Assembly: GCA_008508345.1 (NCBI GenBank)
Contig: QNGE01002375.1
Span: 1 to 64,000, forward strand
DNA from: Paragonimus westermani
Taxonomy: Eukaryota; Platyhelminthes; Trematoda; Plagiorchiida; Troglotrematidae
DNA length: 64,000 nucleotides
Direction of reading: 5' to 3'
The translations under genes were made by a program, and so were the position numbers. Numbering within the stretch: the stretch's first letter is position 1; each line of letters opens with the position of its first letter. The notes below the pieces were generated by a model, which did not search any database, had not been told where the DNA came from, and saw only the letters and a program-made list of their open reading frames with translations. This document shows positions 1 to 10,298 of this stretch, piece after piece.

Positions 1-920
1 ATAATCCAAGACTGGTACTTAGAAGACCAAACGACCAGGTGGGCGTATACGCTGCGCTGCAGATGGTAACAAAGGCCTTCACGAACTTCAACCTACTGGC
101 GTCAGCTACACTACTTGGTAGTGTATAAACTTAGCGTGAAAACCATAGAATGTTGCCAAACCGGTTGCTAGTGAATTCGCCGTGTAGTATTGCTGCCGTC
201 GATACGCTTTTTAAACAAGATATCGATCGTTTTCTGGCAGGTGTGATTAAAATTGCTTGTTCTTCAACTTGCCCCTCTGACAATTGCTTCATACCGACCT
301 TTCAACTTCAAGCTCTGCTTCAGAAATCTTATGTGAGTCTTTTCTGTCAATTCGGATATTTCAATAAACTATCCAAGATGTTTGATATCATTCCTCCGAA
401 GGTGAATATTCGGTGTGCCTTCATGATAACTCATATGGCTGATTCTTTTCAAAACGCGCCAGCCGTGCTGGAAAGCGACGTCTTCTGTTCTCAGCATGGT
501 ATCCGCCAGAATGATCTGTGATAACTTCTACTGGTTACCATCAGAACCGGTGAAGCTCAAGCATGGTGATCACTGTCACGACACAGGGTTCTGCGGTTTC
601 TTCACTTCTGATGATCACATACTCCGGTTGGAGGTTGAGCCGAGGAGTCAATAATAAATGCTTGCAGCCACGATCAGCAGGAGGTAGACAAGGCTCACTG
701 TTATTCACGAAATCTATGGATATAACTCAACAGCCGTTGCGCAAAATCCCATGGTCTGGCCCGAAGATAGTACGCTCATTTACTGCCTTCATCATGGTAA
801 TCTAGTACGCAAGACTGTTAGTCCAGAAAGATAACACTATCATTAGTTACCTATTACAACTTCTCAGTACACCAGATGCAATTGCCCAATCACGTTCGAA
901 ACAGCATTAGTGCTGTGAAC

Positions 921-1232
921 TGAGAACGCTGCCGGCACAAAGGTTGTTTATTCGGCAAACCAGTACACGGGTTATGCTTTTCAACTGGACTACGAACAAA
1001 AACACTAGTGTGTACACAACACTGATCTCAGGACCTCTCGGTAGCTGTGGATGTCAGTGCTCAGTTCCTTCATGTAGCAAAGGCTGTTCTATGCGATGCT
1101 GCCCTTCAATGATCCCTCCCGTATCTCTCCCGAATTTGTCCCGCAGTCATTTCGATTCATGCTGTCGCCTCGCTAGTGAATAGTGGTGGTGTAAGTAGTA
1201 CAGTGCGACCGTTCGTCCTCACTAACTTAAGG
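921..1232. repeat. Diverged interspersed repeat, copy 1
   Basis: About 310 bp that aligns by eye with 63098-63402 in the same orientation. Shared landmarks are agaacgc, ggttatgc/tgttatgc, ttccttcatgta/ttcctttatgta, and the ending gaatagt(g/a)gtggtgt then agtagtac and ggtgcgaccg-like. It has no recognised coding content. Confidence 0.6.
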
Positions 1233-1605
1233 TGACTACCTGCTGTGGCGGAATGTGTTTTAAGCTAAGTTCTTCGTAAGGCACTTGAAAGTGTGGAATG
1301 CCCGGGTCTTTAGTTTGTTCGATAGTGGCTTGTTCACACAAAGAAACGCTAGTCAGCCACATGTCCACTCCACTTTGTTTCAGTCGACTGGGCAGTCTGA
1401 AGTTTACCGCCGTTTTCTTTTCCTGGAACTGACGAATCTCCAGCTCATGTCTGCCCCCGGAGAAAGTTTTCAAGGACAATTCCTGTAGCTCACGTTGATG
1501 ATCAGTAAAATCCTGACACAGGTTCATGATGCGGTAGTGACTGACAAGGAGGAAGCTCGCGCGAAGTAGACGGAGGAGTGCTCTCATTCGCTTGGAGGTC
1601 GTCAT
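1222..1605 (-). CDS. Unassigned coding-like open frame, 127 aa
   Basis: A complete - strand frame from ATG to TAG, with higher G+C and codon choice that look more coding than the surroundings. It begins MTTSKRMRALLRLLRASFLL and later has RQFQEKKTAVNFRLPSRLKQ and HFQVPYEELSLKHIPPQQ. A possible acceptor (acgtcgcttccag) lies just before the ATG, and a possible donor (cagGTAGTC) just before the stop, so it could be an internal exon. I recognise no domain. It could still be a chance frame or a retroelement piece. No partner exon was identified. Confidence 0.35.
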   Translation of the reverse strand: MTTSKRMRALLRLLRASFLLVSHYRIMNLCQDFTDHQRELQELSLKTFSGGRHELEIRQFQEKKTAVNFRLPSRLKQSGVDMWLTSVSLCEQATIEQTKDPGIPHFQVPYEELSLKHIPPQQVVTLS

Positions 1606-4276
1606 TTCCTGGAAGCGACGTGTTCTCCACTATACACTCGTCAGCTGCTCTATCTAAATCAAAACGGTCCGGGAATCTTCACTTGTGCTAACAAATTTTG
1701 ACGCTGCTATCTACGGACTAAGGCCAAAGGGCACGGTGCCTCAGCGGTTGTCTGCCGTGTTAACTGCGCTCATTTAGAAGGCTAACTCCGCATTCTTCAG
1801 TTACCCGGGGTACAGATGACGTGCGTTGTGCTCGTCACAGTCGCGTGACCAAGGACTGGGAGACATCATTAGTCAACCTCGGTCACGCTGTCTATGAGAA
1901 ATTATGTACACAAACACAAAGCTTGTCCATCAAGCCTGACGCAATCGCACCTCCTGATAACAAAGCTGTGGTGGTGAATACCAGTTTATAGGATAAATCT
2001 CGAAGCCAAGTTACTTGGGCTGACATGACTGGAAAGTACCGCACCAATTCTGGCACATCTACAATCAAGTCGATTCTCCACACCAAAGGTTCTCGAGTAA
2101 ACCCGTTATGGCCTCCACCAAAACCACTTTTCGTCTGAAACTGCCCACATATCCAATAAGTGATTTCTTTCAGTTAGCAATTCGAAGTTCCCAGTATAAT
2201 TTTGAATCCTTTACTCGAGGAACCCAACATTCACTGTTCTCTCACCGTGAAGACACATTCTGTTGTGAAGTGCGTGAGTCACGACCGTGCTAATATTTCT
2301 GTACTTTGGAGGGTCATTGATTTTGCGGGAGTGTTTCGTAATTTTTGCTCTCATATTTTCATTCTGATATAACAGAGTAAAACCTTTGCATTTCTTGACT
2401 TTGTTGTTGTCTGTCTTTGCCACTGTGATTGAAGGGACGCGCCGGTGGTTTAGCTGTTGAAGTCCTGCTAACTTATGTGGCCATCGTCTGTTTTCTACTT
2501 GAAAGTGTGTTTGATTTTTTCTTAAAACAATCGATATTATTACTCTGACCAGAGAGTGTTCATTAGAATGAAATACCAACTTTATACGGGCTACACATAC
2601 CTACAGACAGATGTGAAGTATTAATCTGTTGAAAAATGTAGAGTTGTCAACCGTTGTTCAGAGGCTAGTCACGTGGTGGTTTCATGACATGCATTCAAAG
2701 TCACTGGAACTTGCAGCTGAATAGTAGCTCAGGTTAAATAATATCGATTCAATAACTGGACTGAGGCATAAATTACGTGATCCTTGTGTGGCTTCAAAAA
2801 CAGGCACAGTCAAACAAAGAAAACGTGATAACATTGCTGACTGACCGCTACCCAGGTGGTCTGCCATTGTCTGGAATTTTAAGGTACAGTGCCTCGAAAG
2901 TGAATTTTTGGTTGGACATTGCATTAGTCCTCTGGCATATCCACTCATTGCCTGACCAATGAAACGACCCACACGCATACAAGAGCAGACAGAACAAACT
3001 ACGATTTATTACGCATTCTTATGCTTACCTGCAAACAAACTGAAGCAGTGTATTTATAGTAAGACTTGCCGTGCAGCATGTACCTTACGCTTTTACAAAG
3101 TGAGTTTTATTCACAAGTCGTGGTTAATAGGCAAATTCACCATATCTTTTGTTATGAATAGGAACATTGTTGGTTGGTGGAAGTAGATCTGGAAACCGTT
3201 CTTCACGATTTTATGGAATTATGATTCTATGCGTTTACATTTGTTAATGATGCTGTCCCTCAGACCAACACTACACGAAAGGTTTCACCATTGAATGGGG
3301 AGATCACACTGGCACTGCTTCGCGTTTCTCATCCAAAGCTCTTATCCCCTCGGGTACTAGATCTATGGACATAAACAACAACCAAAAAAATTATGTATAA
3401 CTGAGTTATAAGTTGTTTCACACAATGTTAGTGTGAATGGGCAAATTTCATTTGGAATGTCTTTTTGCGATGGCAGCTACAACCAGCGCTCAAACGTGTA
3501 TTTCCGTTTTCTGTCAGTTATCCGCAAACCGACACTGCAGTACTGGTGTCACATTTGTTTTGACTCATAGTTTACTTGTCGTCTGAATGGTAGACTGAAC
3601 CGACAGCACTTCGCTTCACACACCCAACCTCTTATTTGCTCAACCATCAGTTCACTAAGCATCCCATATGACGAGGAACTAAATAATTGGTGTGCAATCA
3701 TCGTATACCTAATTAGTGTGAGCAGGCACAGTCGATCTCGGGTTACCATAACGGATAAGAATTTCGGCTTGTAACGCGAAAGGTTCTCGGTTGGCATGGT
3801 GTTGACAATCGTGAAAAAATTATAAACACCATTTGGAGTTGTGTGACCACAGCTAAAATTCTAGATGGATTATGTCCGTTCGTATCTACATTATGTGGAA
3901 CAAGTCAAAACTCTATGGTTTGATGTCCCTTCCTGGGTACATTAACAGTGAGCACATTAATAACTTTTTCTTCAATAAATGTGGTTAGCTGCAGAATAAA
4001 AAACACAATCCAAGCTTATTAAGCTGGTAATACAATCCTTATCTCTTGTAGGCGGGTCAGATCACCTCTCGAGTCCTTATCAAACGACGACATGGTACAA
4101 ATGAATGGGCATGAGCCCGTCTGTGCTATTGCTCTTGGGTATGTTGGGGTTGGTGGCTTGACCTCTTAATATGACGCCGGTCGCGTATCAACATGGCCAA
4201 CAGACTACAGTTCATTTGTTAATGAACGGATTGAGAGTAACACAACGCTAAGAACAAGTTGTAATCCCTTACGTTT
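1606..4276. other. No supported gene
   Basis: Only short frames. The - strand frame at 1892-2086 and those at 2211-2579 and 2682-2978 match nothing I know. No promoter or RNA signal was recognised. Confidence 0.6.
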
Positions 4277-4323
4277 CAACCACCTCAGACCACCTTCCTG
4301 AGGAAGGTCACCAGAGGTGGTTG
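4277..4323. repeat. 47-bp interrupted palindrome
   Basis: CAACCACCTC (4277-4286) is the exact inverse complement of GAGGTGGTTG (4314-4323). Inside it, CCTTCCT (4293-4299) pairs with AGGAAGG (4301-4307) around a single base. The two stems are separated by 6-base internal loops (agacca and tcacca). It would form a strong two-stem hairpin as DNA or RNA. Function is unknown; it lies about 0.8 kb upstream of the + strand Penelope relic. Confidence 0.85.
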
Positions 4324-5099
4324 GATTGTACTTTTTTATGACTTGCCCACAAGGTTTTTTTATTCTCAGTCCATTTATTAATAGCATGTTAAACACGACG
4401 CCCAGACCGTTGGGCTCGCTTCATACAAGTGATTAACAGAGTTCCTTCAATTACTTGGATCAACACATCGGTTTTTATCAGAGGGACGCGTCGTCTAGTT
4501 GCTCGTTTTGTCATATTCACGGGTCTTACGACCAAAAACCAGTCACCACGTTATGAACATTCAGTTTATCAGTAGACTGTAAACTGAACCAAATTTCTCA
4601 GTAGCAAGATACTGTACAATTCAACAGAAAAGTAGAAAACCCAAATGACTTCAGTTATTTGTACATTTTACATGGTGTTGGACTCTTGTATTATTCAAGC
4701 ATTGTTTGTGACAGCGTAACTTGCACTACCGAAAGTTACAAGTTGCAGGTTAGCCGTAATTGACGGCTTCCTTAGAACTCCGATAAATGGACATACTGAC
4801 CGATTAGATTGAATTCCATTTCGTTTCGTTCGGACGCATCAATACTACAAATGTGCGACCAAATCTGGAGCCCGACTGTTGCCCTTGTTTATGTCAGCAA
4901 TAATAATTTTGTCTAACGTACTGACAAGATAAACACTAGAAGGTGCAGACGCAGTAGCTTGTGATTAATCGTTAGATCAAGAGAACAGGAAGATGACTTA
5001 TCGCGATAGGTCAAGATTTCGTAAATTTCGGTAAATTCAGTAAGACACGGTACGGTGGAGAAGAGCACTGAACCCTTGCTCATGGCTCAAAAGAAGGAT

Positions 5100-5558
5100 G
5101 TTTTTCTATTCTTGCCACTCAAAGATGACCATCTAGCCAACGACCTTAATGACAAATTAAAGTCTGTTCTGGCTCGAACCATATGTGTCCACGCAGTTGT
5201 GCTTATTTCAAACCACCAGAAGACCAGTTCCCTGCAGTCGCGGAAGTAGTTTGCCATGTTGCATTTGCAGTGACGTGTATATAGGCGGAACTGATCGGCA
5301 ATGAACACAGTGAGTAGCCGAACACATCCCGAGTTGATTGAAACGACTGAGCTTGAAGTTGGTGAACTGACAGCCCGGAATCCAACAATATCGACTGTCA
5401 AGCACGTCATCACAGCATGTCACCAGATTGACTTAGTCAGCTCATTCATGATACTGTTGCATAATCTAAACTTGAAGTCAATGACATTTTTGAGGATAGA
5501 TGTTCATTCAAACTTACCAACCGAAGTTATATGCATAAAAGTGGTCGTAATTACATAA
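5100..5558 (+). mobile_element. Penelope-like element relic, linker and GIY-YIG part
   Basis: FLPLKDDHLANDLNDKLKSV then LARTICVHAVVL (from about 5106) aligns with the linker of the element at 7.0-7.2 kb (FKGDNTSGNISNTLNKTHFA). It is followed by VYIGGTDRQ (5275-5301), a GIY-YIG core remnant, then VAEHIPS with the conserved EH. A later frame has STVKHVITACHQID, like the SxIxxHLxxxGH block of these endonucleases. Several stops interrupt it. No RT part was recognised upstream. Orientation is opposite to the 7 kb copy. Confidence 0.6.
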
Positions 5559-7110
5559 TATTTGGTGTGTTTTTTGGCATGTCTAGCTCCCGTGTGTCCC
5601 TATCTGTATTATGAATATGATTGGCACGTTTTACGTTTGTGACGGATGAAAGTAAACGGAGTGTCAGCACTCCACAGTGTATGTCTCCTTTCTGCCTGGT
5701 TGAACTGGTTCAAGGGATCTCAGTGTCTCAAATATCCAGACCGTCCAGTGGGCATCAGACAAGCGGGTCTGACTGTCTTCTTAGCCCTCGTGCACATTTT
5801 GATACGAAATTCACGCATTAACATGTCAGTGACTTCAATCTTGCCACATAGCTGGACGGTCTTGTCTTATTGCAGTCCGATATCGTGAGGACTAACCATT
5901 TGTCCATTATCCGGACCTAGTGGCATCCACACGATTGACTGATTGCCACTGCGAAGGGACTGGGTCCGAAAACGAATCTTGAATGTAGGGTGGCATAGTA
6001 CTGGGTGCTCAATGGGTGACACCACTTACTTCGTGGTTGTTGCTATTCATCAGATAGGCGCATGTGATGAACCAGTATTACACAGAAGTGATAGGTGGTG
6101 AAGATGGCTATTAATAACACATTCACAAACAGTGGCTGCCTATTATTACAGAGAATCGTCATTTTGAAACCGCATGTTAAGATGGACCTCGTCTTATCAA
6201 AAGTTCCTTAGATAATCGAAACAGACTTTAAGTAACTCCCATAAACGGTATATATATTATAAGTCGCCTTACTGGAGAAAACTTTCATGCTTTTTTTAAT
6301 GCTCTCAGTCACTTCAAGAGAATTTTATTCATCATTGACAGGTCGTTGATGACGAAGCCCGTCGATCTGAGTTCGCAACCAACCGATTTGCAATTGGTTA
6401 GGCTAATAAAGACATTGTTGTTTTATCTTTGAATAACGGTTGTCTCTACGTCTCACTGATTAACAGAAAGGCTGTACACTCATGCAACCATCTTGTCCGT
6501 CATTGGTTTACTGCTAATTGAGCAAAAGGTACAGTCCCATACACCTTTGAACATAGATACTTTTTAAGCCTGATGCTGCATTAAACATCACTACACAACA
6601 GTGTTGACTGAACCACATCTGAAGTAAGTTAGGCAACACATCTTCGAGCCGTTTTTGCTTACCCGCAATCACAGACCGAAGAGAGACGTTACCTGATTCA
6701 TTCTGAGGCCAGTAGACCATTTGTTAATGATAAGTTATTTACTCTCCGTCTGCTCGAGACAATTGTTTTCTTCACGTACGAAACGTTTTTGAATACATAG
6801 TGGGGGGAGGGTAAAGGGATGGCTATGGCCTCCGCGACTGCCAGTAAGCTCTCTTTGACATGTTTTGATTGTAAACCCCGTGCGCGATAGATAGGCCGAA
6901 ATGAGTCATTGAGATCGATTGAGTAGTTGGACATCATTAGGTGTGCAGCGATAGAAAACGAGCAAGATTTTGCCAAGCCCCGAGTTAGCCTCACCGGATG
7001 ATGCTCCCGAATGCGTTCGGATAGTCGCCGTGTCGTGCGGCTTACATAGTTCGTTCCACAGGAACAAACATAATGATATACACAGTAAGAGGCAGCATGA
7101 ACAGCAATGT

Positions 7111-7371
7111 ATCTTTAAACTGAGGGCGCAAAATCGGTATGGAATTAAACCGAACACGCAGTTTTGCTGCAAAATGGGTCTTGTTTAGGGTGTTGCTTAT
7201 ATTCCCGGAGGTATTGTCGCCCTTAAAAGCAATCAAATATAAACGGACTTTTTCTCTATGGTGTGTGGATTGTCTAATTTTGCGCCATTTAATATATGTT
7301 TATGAACAAACTGTTAGGAATAGCCATTTTCATCTGGTACTTTAAATACGAATCGTTTTTCCTCTTCCAGG
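7111..7371 (-). repeat. Tandem duplication in Penelope-like element, copy A
   Basis: Closely matches 7399-7648 in direct orientation, offset about 288 bp. Shared blocks include gagggcgcaaaatcggta, ataaacggactttttctcta and gtttttcctcttccagggta. Copy A has about 10-20 extra bases near 7190-7210. Both copies cover the end of RT and the linker. Confidence 0.9.
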
Positions 7372-7398
7372 GTATCACTCGAAGAACAGGCAATACAT

Positions 7399-7648
7399 CT
7401 TTCAACTGAGGGCGCAAAATCGGTAAGGAAATAAACCGAACATGCAGTTTTGCTGCGAAATGGGTCTTGTTTAGGAGGTCTTGTCGCCCTTAAAAGGTAA
7501 TCAGATATAAACGGACTTTTTCTCTACGGTATGTGGATTGTCTAATTTTGCGCCACTTAACATATGTTAATGAACAAACTGTTAGGAATAGCCATTTTCA
7601 ACTTGTACTTTGAATACGAATCGTTTTTCCTCTTCCAGGGTATCACTC
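7399..7648 (-). repeat. Tandem duplication in Penelope-like element, copy B
   Basis: Second copy of the roughly 250-bp unit, continuous with the RT open frame. Partial tandem copies are common in Penelope-like elements (known for the group). The copies differ at scattered bases and by small indels, so this is an old duplication and not an assembly error. Confidence 0.9.
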
Positions 7649-7979
7649 GAGTATATTTTCGTCGCTCGATCGACCATATATCGAGCAAGATTAATTTTAT
7701 ATGGAAATTCATATAATGTCCGGTCAACCACGACTTACAGCGTACTTTCCTTTGTATCGTCCCGTAGAAATGGCGGGACAGGAAGACGTCTAGGAACGAG
7801 ATACCGTCAGGTGACTCAGGCTCCATGGTAAAACGGATATTTTTGTGGGATGAATTGAACCGTTCCAGTATTTTTCTAGGGCTTATTGATCCATTAGTTA
7901 CGCAAATAATATCATCTACATATCGCTTGTAAAGAGTAGCCGAGTTAATCTGGGTTGCTAGAGTTCCACTTTCATGCAT

Positions 7980-10200
7980 AGACCCATTTCAATAGAAGAC
8001 TGTGTGTGGGTTTCTTCAGTTGATTTAGTAGTCTTAGGCTCACATCAGGAGAAAGTATCCCTGAGAGAGTAGACACACCTAACACTTTTCATGCGACAAC
8101 CGTTGAGGCATTCGGTGGTCAACCTTGTTTTGGACTATTAAACTTCGGCCATCCCTACGCTAAGTCAGTTTTCTCAAGTTACTGGAAAACGGATTTTGAA
8201 GGGTGCAGATAACGAATCGAAATAGTGGTAATTGTGATCACCAGGGCTGTCCAGGCGTTGTGCAGGCAGTAAGAATGGAAAACAGATTACATAAAGACCT
8301 CTGGAGTTAGTCTTTGGAAGGCAGATGTTGGTGTTGTGAGTCCAGAACAGGAATGGTATAAGAACTGTTCACTCAGAAGATCATCATTCAGGTTATGTGC
8401 CTCAGCGATACCTCCAACAAAACATTTACCGGCACGTAACGCTGATAGGGGGACTTTACGGTTAACAACGCTCCTCAGAACCGAGACAATGACTTCATTT
8501 GCCTTTGAAGGTGTTTCATGTGGCCAACATTAGGCATAATTACGAAGTTGTAAAAACTGAGACAATAACCCACAACACATTCACACTTGCACCGTAACCC
8601 ATAAAAAAGGAGACTTGGCAGGTCCGTGAAATACATTGTATGAAGTTACCACATTCTGAGCCCTAAGGTTGAAATCAGTTGGCCCCAGTGATCACGGACG
8701 ATGTGATGGACAACTGACTGGACATCAGAACTCATCACCACCGCACCGTCGACATGATCTCATCAGCACTGCCCTGTTGACACCGACGGGTTTTCAAGCA
8801 AAACACAAAGTCTGCATCATTTTCTGTTTATAGGAAAAATGAATGCTACTAATGAGAAAATGAGCCAGGCTGGTTTGAAATTATGAAAAGATGATCAATT
8901 GGCGACAACACACTGTAAGTCCTAGGCAATAATGGATCAGTCAACAGTCGTGAAGCCCACGCATCTCGTTAGTCAACGTGACGGGACCTCCTAATTATCA
9001 AAACAAACTTATGCTAATAGACGACTTGAATGGTATACACTTATCAGAAAGAAATATTGCAAGATCTTGTAACCTCACCTGTTACATAGCTGTTTCATAA
9101 TAATCACGACAGGCGACCCTGGTTGCAAGTTAATAGATGGAACACTACCATCTTCTTAACCAACCCATCACAAGAGAAAGATTATAATTTGATAAGTTAA
9201 CATTTCCTTTATTCCGTTCACTCGGGTGCTTTATAGATAAAAAACCTACTCAGAACAATGACAATTCCACGGGTTGCGTCAGTCACCCTTGCGCAAATTT
9301 AGACCGCTGTGGGTACCGACCGTGTCAGAGAATTGTGAATGAGCGAAGCAGGTTAACCAAGGAAACTGTTGTCGCGAGGTTTATAAACCCATGCTGTAAC
9401 TGCAAATCGATAACGATACAGCAACTTCGCACAACGAATTCCACAGAGTTAGAACGCTCGTATCTCCATTCCCTCAAATTCTCAATCCGCTAAACCAGAA
9501 ACAGACACAAAAACCTAATTTATTCATTTTGCCTGACGTTACTATACAATGGTGCTGTAGTTACATATTGAAGATGACCTTGAAGAGACAATGTAAGGTT
9601 CAACAACTTCTAGTAATGTTCCAAGTAATCTATTTGGTTTGCTGACGATTATTCAGCGTTCCTAGACATGAACTGAGTTTCTGAAATGTTTTATCCCAAA
9701 TGTGACTTGAAATTTGAAATCTGCTGTCAACGTTTGTTTATCCTAACATCACTGATAAAGTTTGATGTTTTGGGCAGGTGGTTCACAAGCTTGGGGCTGC
9801 TGCATCAACAGCCTTTTTGGCAGTCTTGAGACGCTTTTTCCCAGCGGCCGAAATAGTCGTCAGTCTGGGCTGTTCAAAAATATTCTGTCACATAAATTTG
9901 TCTGAAATTAGAACTTTTGTGATAGGTTCCCACACCCAAAACTCTTGTTCTGACAGAAATGATCATCTTATTACTGTGTCACAAGAAGCCAAGACTGTTA
10001 GTGCACATACCGTTTTTATGTGCGTGTTACGTTGAACTGACTGATGTGGTTAAATGGAGGTTCATCAGCGTCTAACGTATAACTTCTTCAATTAATTCCA
10101 ATGAACTATTTGTGACCTTTAATCATGACATCAACAGTCGCTGGTAAAGCGGATCTTCGACAGTGAATGATCACTTGTATTACACGTCTTTCTCATTCAG
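7980..10200. other. Upstream region of annexin gene 1
   Basis: No gene supported. A short - strand frame at 9778-9846 reads as Lys/Ala-rich (AAGKKRLKTAKKAVDAAAPS), possibly chance. No TATA box or initiator could be assigned. The true transcription start may lie far upstream if a 5' UTR intron ends at 10200. Confidence 0.55.
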
Positions 10201-10298
10201 CTCTATGACGATGGTCAATCATGGTACTGTTCGCTATCCTAATTCCATTAATCTATACGACGACGTCGAACGTTTGTACAATGCTTTGGAAGGACGTG
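10201..10298 (+). CDS. Annexin 1 exon 1 (N-terminus, start of repeat 1)
   Basis: Encodes the start of repeat 1: a short tail (MTMVNHGTVRYPNSINLYDD) then VERLYNALEGR. The donor is gtaagt after 10298, leaving phase 1. A strong acceptor (tttctcattcag, ending 10200) lies only 4 nt before ATG 10205. This exon is therefore either preceded by a 5' UTR intron or receives a trans-spliced leader. Reading on upstream without that splice would add 14 residues (ATG 10163) that do not look annexin-like. Confidence 0.88.

Larger units (their letters stand above)
6698..7979 (-). mobile_element. Decayed Penelope-like element (RT plus GIY-YIG endonuclease)
   Basis: The - strand open frame 7979-7557 encodes a reverse-transcriptase part: LYKRYVDDIICVTN (YVDD catalytic box), NIRFTMEPESPDGISFLDV, then GTIQRKVRCKS. 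This is typical of Penelope-like RTs. Further along the element, 7236-7042 encodes FKGDNTSGNISNTLNKTHFA and LRPQFKD, the linker before the endonuclease. 7172-6906 and 6994-6698 carry remnants of the GIY-YIG domain (IRTHSG, then LLAVAEAIAI). Reading frames are broken several times and the RT N-terminus is missing, so the element is dead. An internal tandem duplication lies between RT and endonuclease. Confidence 0.8.

Noticed and set aside
9778..9880. Lys/Ala-rich - strand frame as the C-terminus of a basic protein
   Set aside because: Too short, weak acceptor, no poly(A) signal, and its upstream exons would have to overlap annexin gene 1.
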